A stretch of DNA of 64,000 nucleotides from Firmicutes bacterium OM04-13BH (GCA_003481745.1 QULP01000011.1:1-64000); one strand, 5' to 3'. Positions 34,404 to 44,914 are shown, counted from the stretch's first letter. Program-made: numbers and translations. Notes: generated by a model from the letters alone, not told the origin.

Positions 34404-36506
34404 TTATGCTTCTTCCGGAACGTCCTTAATACTGAAGCTGATTCGTCCCATCTTATCTTTTCCAAGACAGATTACTTTCACTTCATCACCCAGAGTCAGC
34501 ACATCTTCTACACGGTTAATTCTTTCTTTTGCAATTTTTGAAATATGAACCATGCCCTCTTTTCCAGGGGCAAATTCAACAAATGCACCAAAGTCTTTTA
34601 TGCTCACCACTTTACCGGTGAAAATCTGACCTTCTTTAAAATCAGTTGTAATAATTTTGATGTAATTGAGTGCTTTATCCATCATTTCTTTTTCTGTGCC
34701 GCATACAGAAACTGCACCTGTCTCATCAATATCAATTTTTACACCTGTTTCATCAATAATTGCATTGATTGTTTTTCCACGCTGTCCGACTACATCACCG
34801 ATTTTATCCGGGTCAATCTGAATCTGAACAATTTTCGGTGCATATTTGCTTACTTCTTCTCTCGGCTTTGCAATACATTTTTCCATTACTTCTGTCAGAA
34901 TGTATTCTCTTGCTTCTTTTGTTTTTGCGATTGCTTCTTCAATAATCGGTCTTGTCAGTCCATGAATTTTAATATCCATCTGAATTGCAGTGATACCATC
35001 ATGAGTACCTGCTACCTTAAAGTCCATATCTCCAAAGAAATCTTCCAGACCCTGAATATCTGTTAAAACAATATAATCATCGTCTGTTTCACCGGTTACC
35101 AAACCACAGGAAATACCTGCTACCGGTTTCTTAATCGGCACACCTGCTGACATCAAAGACATCGTAGATGCACAGATACTTGCCTGTGAAGTAGAACCAT
35201 TTGACTCAAATGTTTCAGATACAGTACGAATTGCATAAGGGAACTCTTCCGGTGCCGGAAGAACCGGAACTAAGGCTCTTTCTGCTAATGCTCCATGACC
35301 GATTTCTCGACGTCCCGGACCTCTTGACGGTTTTGTTTCACCTACAGAGTAGGACGGGAAGTTATAATGATGCATGTAACGTTTGGATGTCTCAAATTCA
35401 TCCAGTCCATCCAGTCTCTGTGCTTCAGAAAGCGGAGCCAGTGTCGTAATCGTACAAATCTGTGTCTGTCCACGTGTAAACATTGCAGAACCATGTACTC
35501 TCGGAACTAAATCTGTTTCTGCTGCCAGTGGACGAATCTGTGTGATTGCACGACCGTCTGGACGTTTATGGTCTTTTAAAATCATCTTACGAACCGTTTT
35601 TTTCTGATACTGATAAACAGCTTCAGAAAGTACAGCCAGCCATTCTTCATTTTCTGCAAATGCTTCTTCTAATTTTTCTGTGATAACACGGATATTTTCT
35701 TCTCTTGTCTGTTTGTCATCAGAGAATACAGCCTCTTCCATTTCTGCAGGAGGTACAATCTCTTTGATTGCTGTAAACAGTTCTTCCGGAACAGCGCAGC
35801 TTTCATAAGCATGCTTTTCTTTTCCACATTCAGCAACGATTGTATCAATAAAAGCAATGATTTCCTGGTTTACCTCATGTGCTTTAAAGATTGCATCAAT
35901 CATTTTTGCTTCCGGAACTTCATTTGCTCCCGCTTCAATCATGATTACTTTGTCTCTTGTGGAGGCAACCGTTAACTGTAAATCAGAAATTGTTTTCTGA
36001 GCCAGTGTCGGGTTTACAATAAATTCCCCGTTAATCATACCAATCTGTGTCGCCGCACATGGACCATCAAACGGAATATCAGATACACATGTCGCAATAG
36101 AAGAGCCTAACATCGCAACAACTTCCGGATTACATTCCGGGTCTACTGACATAACCATGTTATTTAATGTTACATCATTTCTATAATCTTTTGGGAACAA
36201 TGGACGCATTGGACGGTCAATAACACGAGAAGTTAAAATCGCATGCTCACTTGCTTTCCCTTCTCTCTTATTGAATCCTCCCGGGATTTTTCCAACTGCA
36301 TATAATTTTTCTTCATATTCTACACTCAGAGGGAAGAAATCAATTCCTTCTCTTGGTTTTTCAGAGGCAGTTGCTGTACACAGTAATGTGGTGTCTCCGT
36401 AATGAATAAATGCAGCACCATTTGCCTGCTTTGCTACACGGTTGATATCAACTGTCAATGTTCTGCCTGCAAGTTCCATTGAAAAACATTTGTACTCTTT
36501 GGACAT
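34404..36506 (-). CDS. pnp: Polynucleotide phosphorylase
   Basis: A 700-residue 3'-5' phosphorolytic exoribonuclease of the RNA degradosome. Two RNase PH domains (about 5-230 and 305-550, with ILTSRVIDRPMRPLFP and GVRITRPL-like segments), a central helical domain, KH domain (PDKIGDVVGQRGKTINAI, about 560-610) and S1 domain (GKVVSIKDFGAFVEFAPG, about 625-695). AAAAGGAG precedes ATG 36506. rpsO lies directly upstream, a conserved bacterial pairing. Confidence 0.97.
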   Translation of the reverse strand: MSKEYKCFSMELAGRTLTVDINRVAKQANGAAFIHYGDTTLLCTATASEKPREGIDFFPLSVEYEEKLYAVGKIPGGFNKREGKASEHAILTSRVIDRPMRPLFPKDYRNDVTLNNMVMSVDPECNPEVVAMLGSSIATCVSDIPFDGPCAATQIGMINGEFIVNPTLAQKTISDLQLTVASTRDKVIMIEAGANEVPEAKMIDAIFKAHEVNQEIIAFIDTIVAECGKEKHAYESCAVPEELFTAIKEIVPPAEMEEAVFSDDKQTREENIRVITEKLEEAFAENEEWLAVLSEAVYQYQKKTVRKMILKDHKRPDGRAITQIRPLAAETDLVPRVHGSAMFTRGQTQICTITTLAPLSEAQRLDGLDEFETSKRYMHHYNFPSYSVGETKPSRGPGRREIGHGALAERALVPVLPAPEEFPYAIRTVSETFESNGSTSQASICASTMSLMSAGVPIKKPVAGISCGLVTGETDDDYIVLTDIQGLEDFFGDMDFKVAGTHDGITAIQMDIKIHGLTRPIIEEAIAKTKEAREYILTEVMEKCIAKPREEVSKYAPKIVQIQIDPDKIGDVVGQRGKTINAIIDETGVKIDIDETGAVSVCGTEKEMMDKALNYIKIITTDFKEGQIFTGKVVSIKDFGAFVEFAPGKEGMVHISKIAKERINRVEDVLTLGDEVKVICLGKDKMGRISFSIKDVPEEA

Positions 36507-36654
36507 CTCTTATCTCCTTTTCTAAACTAATCTGGCAGCTTCTGTCCGAAACAACTGAAAAAAACAGTTTTATTTTTACACTTATAACACTTTACTTTTC
36601 TTAAACTGTTCTTTTCAGTGGTCTCGGCTCCAGTTTTGCCGCCTTTGCTAAAAC

Positions 36655-36676
36655 AGGGCGGAAAAATTCCGCCCCT
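36655..36676 (-). terminator. Terminator of rpsO
   Basis: AGGGCGG/CCGCCCCT stem around AAAAATT, followed on the minus strand by TGTTTTAG. In the 180-bp gap between rpsO and pnp it probably ends most rpsO transcripts and lets some pnp message through. Confidence 0.7.
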
Positions 36677-36688
36677 GGTTGTTACTGA

Positions 36689-36955
36689 TTATTTTCTCAG
36701 ACCTAATTTTTCAATTAAAGCACGGTATCTTTCGATATCAGTTTTCTTCAGATAATCAAGAAGACCACGTCTCTGACCTACCATTTTTAACAGACCTCTT
36801 CTGGAATGATGGTCTTTATGGTTGCTCTTTAAATGCTCTGTCAGCTCTTCAATTCTTGCTGTTAAAACTGCAACCTGTACTTCCGGTGAACCTGTATCAC
36901 CTGGTGTTCTTGCGAATTCTGCCATAATAGCCTGTTTCTTTTCTTTTGAAATCAT
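36689..36955 (-). CDS. rpsO: 30S ribosomal protein S15
   Basis: An 88-residue S15 protein of normal size ([26 protein letters not shown], then [23 protein letters not shown] core [16 protein letters not shown]). It binds 16S rRNA in the platform of the small subunit. The frame opens at 36970, but GGAGG lies 8 bp before ATG 36955. A hairpin in the leader (about 36997-37020) may allow autogenous control. Confidence 0.97.
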   Translation of the reverse strand: MISKEKKQAIMAEFARTPGDTGSPEVQVAVLTARIEELTEHLKSNHKDHHSRRGLLKMVGQRRGLLDYLKKTDIERYRALIEKLGLRK

Positions 36956-36996
36956 TTTAATTTCCTCCATTCATCTTTTTAATCGCCTGTAATTAA

Positions 36997-37020
36997 GAAA
37001 CGGTCGGAGTGTCCGGTTTC
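36997..37020 (-). promoter_or_regulatory. Leader hairpin of rpsO
   Basis: GAAACCGGACACTCCGACCGTTTC folds into a stem with near-perfect complementarity in the untranslated leader, between the promoter and the S15 ribosome site. S15 autogenous sites are found here in other bacteria, but the known binding motif was not confirmed. Confidence 0.4.
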
Positions 37021-37048
37021 TGAACTACGGCTGAACTCATACTTACTC

Positions 37049-37077
37049 AGTATAGCACAAGATATTTCACTTGTAAA
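37049..37077 (-). promoter_or_regulatory. Promoter of rpsO-pnp
   Basis: Minus-strand TTTACA (37072-37077) and TATACT (37049-37054) are 17 bp apart, about 95 bp before the rpsO start. Confidence 0.7.
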
Positions 37078-37088
37078 GTCCTATTGTG

Positions 37089-38021
37089 TTACAATTTTTC
37101 ATGTAAATCTGCAAAAAATTGTCTTCCTTTTGCCATATCAATATCAAGCTGTCCCTTTAATTCCAGAAGGGATGCAAATTTACGTTCCGGACGCAGATAA
37201 TGATAAAATCTTACTTCTGCTTCCTGTCCATATAAATCTTCATTACAATTAAACAAATATGTTTCCACACCCAGAAAGTTTTCTTTTACCGTTGGTTTAT
37301 AACCTACATTGGAGATTCCATCGTACTCTTTTTCTCCAATTTTAGAACGAGTCAGATAAACTCCGTTTGGCGGAAATTTTTTGCTGACTGGCGGAATCAG
37401 ATTCGCAGTTGGTACTCCAATCGTTCTTCCAAGCTGTCTTCCATGCACGATCTCTCCCCTGGTAAAATACTGATATCCCAAAAGAGCATTTACTTTTTCG
37501 ATGTGTCCCTCTTCCAGCTCTTCCCTCACATAAGTACTACTGATTTCTCTTGTCCCGTCTGTCAGTTTTTCTACGACTTCCACCGTAAAATCATACTGTG
37601 TTCCCATCTGTTTTAATAACTCAGGGTTTCCTTTTCTTTCGTGACCAAATCGAAAATCCGGTCCAACCGCCAGATAAGATACATGCAGACGTTTCACCAG
37701 AAATTCTTTTACAAATTCTTCTGCCTCCATATTCATCACAGCATCCGTAAACGGACACGCAATCAAAACATCCACTCCCAGATTTTCTGCCAGTTCCTGT
37801 CTTTCCTCATTGGTTAAAAGAGTCTTTGCCGGTTTATGATACAGCTTCACAAGAGGAGAAACATCAAAGGTAAATACAACCGTCGTACAGTTTTCTTTTT
37901 TCTTTTGTTTCATGCACGCAATCAGTTTCTGATGCCCTCTGTGCAATCCGTCAAATTTTCCAAGTGTCACAGCACTTCTCTCTTGCGCTTTCAGTACAGG
38001 CACTTCGTTTGTGTAAATCAT
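37089..38021 (-). CDS. ribF: Bifunctional riboflavin kinase/FAD synthetase
   Basis: A 310-residue enzyme that makes FMN and FAD. N-terminal nucleotidyltransferase has GKFDGLHRGHQKLI (about 22-35) and the C-terminal riboflavin kinase has GRTIGVPTANL and GVYLTRS (about 195-220). The frame starts at 38087, but GAGGAG lies 6 bp before ATG 38021. It is the last gene of the nusA-infB operon, and the start lies 21 bp after the truB stop. Confidence 0.96.
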   Translation of the reverse strand: MIYTNEVPVLKAQERSAVTLGKFDGLHRGHQKLIACMKQKKKENCTTVVFTFDVSPLVKLYHKPAKTLLTNEERQELAENLGVDVLIACPFTDAVMNMEAEEFVKEFLVKRLHVSYLAVGPDFRFGHERKGNPELLKQMGTQYDFTVEVVEKLTDGTREISSTYVREELEEGHIEKVNALLGYQYFTRGEIVHGRQLGRTIGVPTANLIPPVSKKFPPNGVYLTRSKIGEKEYDGISNVGYKPTVKENFLGVETYLFNCNEDLYGQEAEVRFYHYLRPERKFASLLELKGQLDIDMAKGRQFFADLHEKL

Positions 38022-38041
38022 AATGTCTCCTCTTTCTGCTT

Positions 38042-38944
38042 CTAAAAATCCTGCGGTGTAAAAAAGATGGTGTGCACTCCAAAACATTCCCGTCTTTTTT
38101 GATACTCATAAATACCGATAAAATGTCTGTTGCTGTCATACATGCGCACTCTCGTTTTATCCGGCAAATTCTGATGTGTTATTGCCGGTACTTTATTTCC
38201 ATTATGAAGCAATTTATCCATTTCTTTCGGCACTACAACCTCTTCATAATGAGAAAACATTTCTTCTATTGTTACAAGATGAGTATCAAATGTCCCCTCT
38301 TTTACTGCAGCCTCAATCGCAGAAAGTTTCATGCTGTCTTTTAACATAAAACGTTCTACCTGCGTACGCAGAAGAGATTCCATACAACCTCCACAGCCCA
38401 GTTTCGCACCGATATCATGGCACAGCGTCCGTATATAAGTTCCCTTTGAACAAGTCACCGAAAAGCGTACTAATGGCAGATTCATTTCTAAAATCTTGAT
38501 TTCATAAAAAGTTACTTTTCTTGGTTTTCGCTCAACTTCTTTTCCCTCTCTTGCAAGTTCATAAAGTTTGCGTCCGTTTACTTTCAAAGCAGAATACATC
38601 GGAGGAATCTGCTCCTGATCTCCTAAGAAACTTAAAATTGTACGCTCCACCTCTTCGTCTGTCACACTTACCGGATGTTCTTCTAACACTTTACCAGTCA
38701 TATCCTGTGTATCTGTTACAATTCCCAACCGAAGAACTGCCTCATAAGTCTTTGTTTTATCTGTCAGCAATTCACAAAGCTTTGTCGCTTTTCCAAGGCA
38801 GACCGGAAGCACGCCTTCTGCTTCAGGGTCAAGTGTTCCTGTATGACCGATTTTTTTCTGTCTTAAAATTCCACGAAGCTTTGCCACTACATCATGAGAA
38901 GTATAACCCTTTTCTTTGTATACATTAATTACTCCGTTAATCAC
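38042..38944 (-). CDS. truB: tRNA pseudouridine-55 synthase
   Basis: A 300-residue TruB. Seen: INVYKEKGYTSHDVVAKLR, the catalytic HTGTLDPEAEGVL (Asp about 38) and KGTYIRTLCHDIG. It isomerises U55 in the T-loop of tRNA. ATG 38944 overlaps the end of nrnA by four bases (coupled translation). The downstream ribF start follows directly. Confidence 0.96.
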   Translation of the reverse strand: MINGVINVYKEKGYTSHDVVAKLRGILRQKKIGHTGTLDPEAEGVLPVCLGKATKLCELLTDKTKTYEAVLRLGIVTDTQDMTGKVLEEHPVSVTDEEVERTILSFLGDQEQIPPMYSALKVNGRKLYELAREGKEVERKPRKVTFYEIKILEMNLPLVRFSVTCSKGTYIRTLCHDIGAKLGCGGCMESLLRTQVERFMLKDSMKLSAIEAAVKEGTFDTHLVTIEEMFSHYEEVVVPKEMDKLLHNGNKVPAITHQNLPDKTRVRMYDSNRHFIGIYEYQKRRECFGVHTIFFTPQDF

Positions 38945-39903
38945 TGCATTTTTTCCTTTATTTCTTTTTCAATCTGTTTTAGCAGATTATTCATAACATC
39001 GTAAATAGACCCCTGCATCGTGCATCCGGCTGCACGTACATGACCGCCTCCTGAGAAATAAGATGCTATTTTATTTACATCTACTTTTGATTTGGAACGA
39101 AGACTTACTTTAAATTCCTGTGTCTTTGTTTCATAAATAAACACAGCCACTTCCACTCCACGGGTCAGACGAAGCTGTTCTACAATGCCATCTAACTCTT
39201 TTGGTCCTACTCCGTAAAAATCCAAATCTCTTTTTCTAAGACAACCAATGATGCATTTTTTATCTAACACCTGAATGCTTTCCATCAGGCATCTTCCCAG
39301 AATCTGATTCTGCACATAGCTTTTTTCATAGAAAGACTGGTCAATGATACTGGAAAAATCAATTCCTTTTTCCATCAGCTTTGCCACAACCCGCATGGTT
39401 TCCGGTGAAGTACAGGAATATTTAAACACACCGGTATCGCTTGCAATTCCGGTATAAATTGCTTCTGCCACATCTTTTGTGATTTTTTCTTCTTCTAAAA
39501 GGTGAAATAACAGTTCTGATGCAGAACTCATTTCAGGTTCAATCAGATTTTCATCTGCAAACCCGTGATTACTGATATGATGATCCAGACAGATTGTCTT
39601 CTTTGCTGTTTTTAATGCTTCTCCTGCAACTCCAATTCTGTCCGGTGAACTGACATCTAAAAGAATCAACAGGTCATATTCCGCTTGTGAATCATATTCC
39701 TGTTTTGCTTCTTCCAGATTTTTGATATAAGAAAATCCTTCTTTTACTGTTTCCAAATAAACATCACATTTGATATCCGGTTCATTTTCTTTTAAATACA
39801 GGTATAGTCCCATACAAGAACCAACACAATCGCCATCCGGACGTACATGTCCGGCGATGGCAACTGTTTTAATACCTGCTAATTTACTCGCTAATTTCTC
39901 CAT
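38941..39903 (-). CDS. nrnA: DHH-family nanoRNase/oligoribonuclease NrnA-like
   Basis: A 320-residue DHH/DHHA1 phosphoesterase that degrades 2-5-mers of RNA and pAp. Motifs: AGHVRPDGDCVGS (Asp pair, about 17-29), LLDVSSPDR, LDHHISNHG (the DHH box) and the DHHA1 end SGGGHVRAAGCT. GGGAGG precedes ATG 39903, which overlaps the rbfA stop by 20 bp. It sits in the standard rbfA-nrnA-truB order. Confidence 0.92.
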   Translation of the reverse strand: MEKLASKLAGIKTVAIAGHVRPDGDCVGSCMGLYLYLKENEPDIKCDVYLETVKEGFSYIKNLEEAKQEYDSQAEYDLLILLDVSSPDRIGVAGEALKTAKKTICLDHHISNHGFADENLIEPEMSSASELLFHLLEEEKITKDVAEAIYTGIASDTGVFKYSCTSPETMRVVAKLMEKGIDFSSIIDQSFYEKSYVQNQILGRCLMESIQVLDKKCIIGCLRKRDLDFYGVGPKELDGIVEQLRLTRGVEVAVFIYETKTQEFKVSLRSKSKVDVNKIASYFSGGGHVRAAGCTMQGSIYDVMNNLLKQIEKEIKEKMQ

Positions 39904-40279
39904 CTTCCTGCACCTCCCCAGCTGCATCTTTATGTGTTACTTCATCAATTAATTTTGACATAGAAACTCCATATTCGATTGATTCATCCAGGATAAATCG
40001 GATTTCCGGTGTATTTCTTAAGTTTACAGTCTTAGCAAGCTGTCTTCTGATATAACCCTCTGCACTTCTTAACCCTGCAATCGTATTCTTTTTTGCTTCT
40101 TCATCACCCAGAACACTAATATAAGCTTTACAGGTTTTTAAATCCGGTGCTACTTCCACAGAAGTAACAGAGGTCATCGGGTGAATCCGCGGGTCTTTGA
40201 TTTCCCCACGGATAATCTGTGCAAGTTCCTTATGAACTTCCGCATTTACCCTTGTATTCTTAATACTGTTTTTTCTCAT
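39884..40279 (-). CDS. rbfA: Ribosome-binding factor A
   Basis: A 131-residue KH-like protein (RVNAEVHKELAQIIRGEIKDPRI, then PDLKTCKAYISVLGDEE, and FILDESIEYGVSMSKLI) that acts in 16S rRNA maturation and cold growth. The usual family length is about 115-130; the last residues are acidic. It lies 14 bp after infB. Confidence 0.95.
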   Translation of the reverse strand: MRKNSIKNTRVNAEVHKELAQIIRGEIKDPRIHPMTSVTSVEVAPDLKTCKAYISVLGDEEAKKNTIAGLRSAEGYIRRQLAKTVNLRNTPEIRFILDESIEYGVSMSKLIDEVTHKDAAGEVQEDGEISE

Positions 40280-40292
40280 TTATAAAGCTCTC

Positions 40293-43118
40293 CTATCTTG
40301 GTACTTCTACCATAATATAAGCTTCCACTTTATCTTCTTCCTGAATATCGTTAAAGTCCTCAAATACAAGACCACATTCATATCCTGCTTTTACTTCTTT
40401 TACGTCATCTTTGAAACGTTTTAAGGAAGCAAGATTTCCTTCATAAATCTGTTCTTCGCCTCTTGTAATACGAACTTTACAGTTTCTCTGGAAGATACCG
40501 TCTAATACATAACCACCTGCGATAGTACCGACTCCGGAAGCTTTGAATGTCTGACGAACTTCTGCATGACCAATTACTTTTTCTTCGTATACAGGATCAA
40601 GCATACCTTTCATAGCTGCTTCTACATCTTCGATTGCCTGATAAATAACTTTATACAGACGTACATCTACGCCCTCCTGGTCTGCAATTGTTTTTGCAGT
40701 CGCATCCGGACGTACATTAAATCCGATAATGATGGCATTTGATGCACTTGCAAGAGATACATCAGATTCTGTGATTGCACCAACTCCACCGTGGATTACT
40801 TTTACTACAACTTCTTCATTAGAAAGTTTAACAAGACTCTGTTTTACCGCTTCTACAGAACCCTGTACATCGGCTTTTACGATAATTGGCAATTCCTTTA
40901 AGTTACCGGCCTGAATCTGGGAGAATAAATCATCCAGAGACATTTTTGCTTTTGTTTCTTCAAGCAGACGATTCTTGTTTTCAGAAACGAAGGTAGCAGC
41001 AAAGCTTTTCGCTTCTTTATCATTTTCTGTTGCAACTAAGATTTCACCTGCATTTGGAACATCGCTTAAACCAAGAATTTCAACCGGTGTAGACGGACCT
41101 GCCTCTTTTACTCTCTTTCCTTTATCATCCATCATCGCACGTACTTTACCGGAGCATGCACCTGCTGCAATGGAGTCACCAACTTTTAAAGTACCTTTCT
41201 GTACTAAAATTGTTGCAACCGGACCTTTTCCTTTATCCAGTTCGGCTTCAATAACAAGACCTCTTGCTCTTCTCTTTGGATTTGCTTTTAATTCTTCTAC
41301 TTCTGCTGTTAACAGAATCATCTCTAAGAGGGTATCAATTCCTTCTCCTGTGTGTGCGGAAACCGGAACAAAGATTGTGCTTCCACCCCAGTCTTCCGGA
41401 ATTAATTCATACTCGGATAATTCCTGTTTTACACGTTCTACATTTGCGCTTGGTTTATCAATCTTGTTGATTGCAACAATGATTTCTACTCCAGCAGCTT
41501 TTGCATGGTTAATTGCTTCAATTGTCTGAGGCATAACACCATCATCTGCTGCAACGACAAGAATTGCAATATCTGTTGCATTTGCACCACGCATACGCAT
41601 TGCGGTAAACGCTTCATGTCCCGGTGTGTCTAAGAAAGTAATCTTCTGTCCGTTGATTGTTACAACGTAAGCACCAATATGCTGTGTGATACCACCTGCT
41701 TCTCGGTCTGTAACATGAGTATTTCTGATACAGTCAAGCAAAGAAGTTTTACCATGGTCAACGTGTCCCATAACACAGACAACCGGCGGTCTTGAAACTA
41801 AGAGGCTTTCATCTTCCTCTTCTTCTTTTAAGAGTTCTTCGATGACATCGATTTTTTCTTCAGGTTCTGCAATAATATCATAATCGAGTGCGATTTCCTG
41901 TGCTTTTTCAAAATCAATTTCATGGTTTACTGTAACCATGATACCATCCATAAACAGTTTCTTAACGATAACAGATGGCTGCATCTTCATTTTTTCAGCC
42001 AGTTCACGGATTGTCATTTTTTCCGGAAGTGTAATTTCCTTTACTTCTTCCTTCTTTTCTTCTACTTTTGGCTGAGTACGTGGTTTCTGAAGTGCTTTTG
42101 GAAGTCTCTGGTTTGGTCTTCTTCCTCCACCCTGATTTGGACGTTTTCCGCCTTTGTTATTATTCTGATATTCATCTTTACGAACATCTTTTTTCTTATT
42201 GTCTCTGTTTGCCTTACGGCTGTCTTTTTCTACAAACTCTAACTTCGGAACTTCAAATTTGCTTCCTTTGTCATTGTTTCTGAATCCACCCTGACGATTG
42301 TCATTGTTTCTTACTCCGCCCTGGCGATTGTCGTTGTTTCTGAATCCGCCCTGACGATTGTCATTGTTTCTAAATCCGCCACCCTGACGGTTTTCATTAT
42401 TTCTTGGTCCACCGCCCTGACGATTGTCATTGTTTCTGAATCCACCTTGGCGATTGTCGTTGTTTCTAAATCCGCCCTGACGATTGTCATTGTTTCTAAA
42501 TCCACCCTGGCGGCTCTCATTATTTCTTGAGCCACCCTGACGGTTCTCGTTATTTCTGTATCCACCCTGACGGTTCTCGTTGTTTCTTACTCCGCCTTGA
42601 CGATTGTCATTATTTCTGTATCCGCCCTGACGGTTTTCTCCACGGTTCTCTCCGTTATTATAGCGATTTGGACGGTCCCCTGTATTTCCCTGACGGTTCT
42701 CATTGTTTCTATAATTTCTCTGACGGTTATCGCCTGTATTTCTTCCCTGATTTCTTGTCTGTCCTGACTGTTCATGTCTGTTTTGTGTATTATTTGTATT
42801 TTCCGTTTTCATGCCTCCCTGTACCGGATTTTCTCTCTCCGGCTGACGGCTTCCTGCTTTTTTCTCCGGTTTATGACTTGCATTTTGCGGACGAAAAACC
42901 TGAATCAGTTTTTTCTTTGGCTTTTCTTCTGATTCCGGCATTGCAGCAGCTGTCACATTCCCCTTTCTAAAATTTGCCCGTACCATTTCTGCATCTTTAT
43001 CTTCCACGGTACTCATGTGACTTTTCACATCTATATTTTTAGATTTCAAAAAATCCATTACGTCTTTATTGGTTTTTCCAAATTCTTTTGCGAGTTCATG
43101 TACTCTTTGTTTTGACAT
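40293..43118 (-). CDS. infB: Translation initiation factor IF-2
   Basis: A 941-residue GTPase that brings fMet-tRNA to the 30S subunit. The N-domain start [25 protein letters not shown] is normal. A long linker (about 70-330) contains 12 repeats of a NRQGGxRNND/E decapeptide. The G domain (about 440-610) has [20 protein letters not shown] and NKID, and the C-terminal domains II-IV follow. This linker is much longer and more regular than in E. coli or B. subtilis IF-2. It is co-transcribed with ylxQ upstream (gap 17 bp). Confidence 0.97.
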   Translation of the reverse strand: MSKQRVHELAKEFGKTNKDVMDFLKSKNIDVKSHMSTVEDKDAEMVRANFRKGNVTAAAMPESEEKPKKKLIQVFRPQNASHKPEKKAGSRQPERENPVQGGMKTENTNNTQNRHEQSGQTRNQGRNTGDNRQRNYRNNENRQGNTGDRPNRYNNGENRGENRQGGYRNNDNRQGGVRNNENRQGGYRNNENRQGGSRNNESRQGGFRNNDNRQGGFRNNDNRQGGFRNNDNRQGGGPRNNENRQGGGFRNNDNRQGGFRNNDNRQGGVRNNDNRQGGFRNNDKGSKFEVPKLEFVEKDSRKANRDNKKKDVRKDEYQNNNKGGKRPNQGGGRRPNQRLPKALQKPRTQPKVEEKKEEVKEITLPEKMTIRELAEKMKMQPSVIVKKLFMDGIMVTVNHEIDFEKAQEIALDYDIIAEPEEKIDVIEELLKEEEEDESLLVSRPPVVCVMGHVDHGKTSLLDCIRNTHVTDREAGGITQHIGAYVVTINGQKITFLDTPGHEAFTAMRMRGANATDIAILVVAADDGVMPQTIEAINHAKAAGVEIIVAINKIDKPSANVERVKQELSEYELIPEDWGGSTIFVPVSAHTGEGIDTLLEMILLTAEVEELKANPKRRARGLVIEAELDKGKGPVATILVQKGTLKVGDSIAAGACSGKVRAMMDDKGKRVKEAGPSTPVEILGLSDVPNAGEILVATENDKEAKSFAATFVSENKNRLLEETKAKMSLDDLFSQIQAGNLKELPIIVKADVQGSVEAVKQSLVKLSNEEVVVKVIHGGVGAITESDVSLASASNAIIIGFNVRPDATAKTIADQEGVDVRLYKVIYQAIEDVEAAMKGMLDPVYEEKVIGHAEVRQTFKASGVGTIAGGYVLDGIFQRNCKVRITRGEEQIYEGNLASLKRFKDDVKEVKAGYECGLVFEDFNDIQEEDKVEAYIMVEVPR
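42268..42632. repeat. 30-bp tandem repeats coding for the IF-2 linker decapeptides
   Basis: About 12 near-identical units, each encoding QGG(F/Y/V/S)RNN(D/E)NR. Two units have an extra Gly codon (33 bp). The nucleotide differences are mostly synonymous or swap the aromatic residue, as in a repeat that expands and contracts by slippage or recombination. Confidence 0.9.
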
Positions 43119-43135
43119 ATACCTGCCTCCTTCAT

Positions 43136-43450
43136 TTAGCTACCTGCCTGCTCTAACTTTTTTGTCATGGCCTTTGCAAAATTTTCATCTGTCACTGCGA
43201 TTAATGCCCGATACTCTTTTCCAATGGCCCTTCCCAATTCCTCCTTTGTTCCGATATCATAAAGCGGTACTTCATAAAACACACACATATCATGAGCACT
43301 TTTCTTTGTATTCTTAGAAGCATCTTCTGCTACCAGTACAAGATGTGCTTTTCCCTCTTTCACGTATTTTTCCACGGCGAACTCACCGCTTACCACTTTC
43401 CCGGCTTTCATTGCCAGCCCGAGAAGAGACAATTGTTTATTTAGACTCAA
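43136..43450 (-). CDS. YlxQ, L7Ae-like ribosomal-associated protein
   Basis: A 104-residue L7Ae/L30e-fold protein that binds kink-turn RNA ([42 protein letters not shown]). A longer frame from ATG 43486 exists, but AAGGAG lies 10 bp before TTG 43450 and the shorter product matches YlxQ. Its start lies inside the last codons of ylxR (overlap 14 bp). It is often called RplGA; its job in the ribosome is not firmly known. Confidence 0.85.
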   Translation of the reverse strand: MSLNKQLSLLGLAMKAGKVVSGEFAVEKYVKEGKAHLVLVAEDASKNTKKSAHDMCVFYEVPLYDIGTKEELGRAIGKEYRALIAVTDENFAKAMTKKLEQAGS

Positions 43451-43715
43451 GTTTATCAAACTCCTTTTTGAGGCTTTCGTATACATCCGGTGAAATCGGC
43501 ATTTTCAAAGAACGCTCAATTCCTTTGTTTTTTTCTGCCTTTTCCAGACATGCTTTCTGAAAACAAAGATAAGCGCCTCTTCCGTTTTTACGTCCGGTAT
43601 CATCTAATACCACTACGTTTTCCGGAGTCTTTAATACGCGAAGCATTTCTTTTTTATTTTTCATTTCACCACACCCTACACATTTACGCATAGGAATCTT
43701 TTTTACTGTACCCAT
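43437..43715 (-). CDS. YlxR (RnpM-type RNA-binding protein)
   Basis: A 92-residue DUF448 protein with RKCVGCGEMKNKKEMLRV and GRGAYLCFQKACLEKAEKN, the family core. It was named RnpM in B. subtilis, where it binds RNase P RNA. GTG 43721 lies right after the nusA stop; ATG 43715 behind AGGTG is preferred. It sits between nusA and ylxQ as in most Firmicutes. Confidence 0.92.
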   Translation of the reverse strand: MGTVKKIPMRKCVGCGEMKNKKEMLRVLKTPENVVVLDDTGRKNGRGAYLCFQKACLEKAEKNKGIERSLKMPISPDVYESLKKEFDKLESK

Positions 43716-43721
43716 GTTCAC

Positions 43722-44882
43722 CTACTCTTCTTCGCTGTCAAAAACTTCACTCTCTGCCTCTGATTCATATTCATCAACGGATTCTGCATAATTTTTATCT
43801 TCCGGATACTCTTCATAAGCTTCTTCGTAAAGCTCATAATCTCCAAGTTCACTTGCCTGTGATTCACTCTTAATATCAATCTTAAATCCTGTCAGTCTTG
43901 CTGCCAGTCTTGCATTCTGACCTTCTTTTCCGATTGCAAGTGATAACTGATAATCCGGTACAATTACCTTTGCAGTTTTTGCATCAGGGTCAGCCAATAC
44001 AGAAATAACCTTTGCCGGACTTAAAGCATTTTCGATTAAGAGTGCAGGATTATCACTCCAGTTGATGATATCAATCTTCTCACCACGAAGTTCTTCTACA
44101 ATTGCATTGACTCTTGCTCCGTTCATTCCGACACATGCACCTACCGGGTCTACATCCGGGTCATTGCTCCATACTGCAATTTTGGTACGAGAACCAGCTT
44201 CTCTTGCAATACTCTTGATTTCTACTGTTCCATCTTTTACTTCCGTTACTTCTGCTTCAAACAGACGTTTTACCAGCTCCGGATGGGTTCTTGAAACCAT
44301 AATCTTTGGTCCTTTTGGTGTATCTTTTACTTCCACAATATAGACCTTGATACGTTCAGTCGGCTGGAATACTTCTGTTTTTACCTGTTCATTTTCAGAA
44401 AGAATCGCATCTGCTTTTCCAAGGTTAATGCTGTAATTCTTGCCAAGGCTTCTCTGAACAATACCGGTTACAACATCTTTTTCTTTTCCATAATACTGAT
44501 TGAAAATTACTTTTCTTTCTTCTTCACGGATTTTCTGAAGAATGACATTTTTTGCATTCTGTGTTGCGATTCTTCCAAACTCTTTTGATTTAATTTCTAC
44601 ATTTACCGTATCACCTAAATCATACTGAGAGTTCATTTTCTTTGCATCTTCCAGGCTGATTTCCAATACCGGGTCCAATACTTCTTCTACTACTGTTTTC
44701 TCTGCAAATACACCAAACTCACAAGTCTGTGGGTCAATATTTACTTTTATATTATCAGCTTTTCCAAAATGGTTTTTACATGCCTGAATTAAAGACTGTT
44801 CAATTGCTTCAAGCAGGGTATCCTTGCTGATAGATTTTTCTTTTTCAAGAACGTTCAGCGCCTCTAGTAACTCAGTATTCAT
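43722..44882 (-). CDS. nusA: Transcription termination/antitermination factor NusA
   Basis: A 386-residue NusA with N-terminal RNAP-binding domain (1-130), S1 (about 135-200, VVTGIVQRSLGKNYSINLGKADAIL) and two KH domains (IKSIAREAGSRTKIAVWSNDPDVDPVGACVGMNG; SLAIGKEGQNARLAARLTG). It lacks the C-terminal acidic repeats of E. coli NusA, as is normal for Firmicutes; the tail here is very acidic (residues 350-386). AGGAGG lies before ATG 44882, 32 bp after the rimP stop. Confidence 0.96.
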   Translation of the reverse strand: MNTELLEALNVLEKEKSISKDTLLEAIEQSLIQACKNHFGKADNIKVNIDPQTCEFGVFAEKTVVEEVLDPVLEISLEDAKKMNSQYDLGDTVNVEIKSKEFGRIATQNAKNVILQKIREEERKVIFNQYYGKEKDVVTGIVQRSLGKNYSINLGKADAILSENEQVKTEVFQPTERIKVYIVEVKDTPKGPKIMVSRTHPELVKRLFEAEVTEVKDGTVEIKSIAREAGSRTKIAVWSNDPDVDPVGACVGMNGARVNAIVEELRGEKIDIINWSDNPALLIENALSPAKVISVLADPDAKTAKVIVPDYQLSLAIGKEGQNARLAARLTGFKIDIKSESQASELGDYELYEEAYEEYPEDKNYAESVDEYESEAESEVFDSEEE

Positions 44883-44914
44883 TTTTTATATCCTCCTAAA
44901 TCTTCTCTTTTTCT

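Noticed and set aside
42311..42970. Long frames in other phases across the IF-2 repeat
   Set aside because: They are by-products of the 30-bp repeat and keep open only because the repeat lacks stops; no ribosome site fits.
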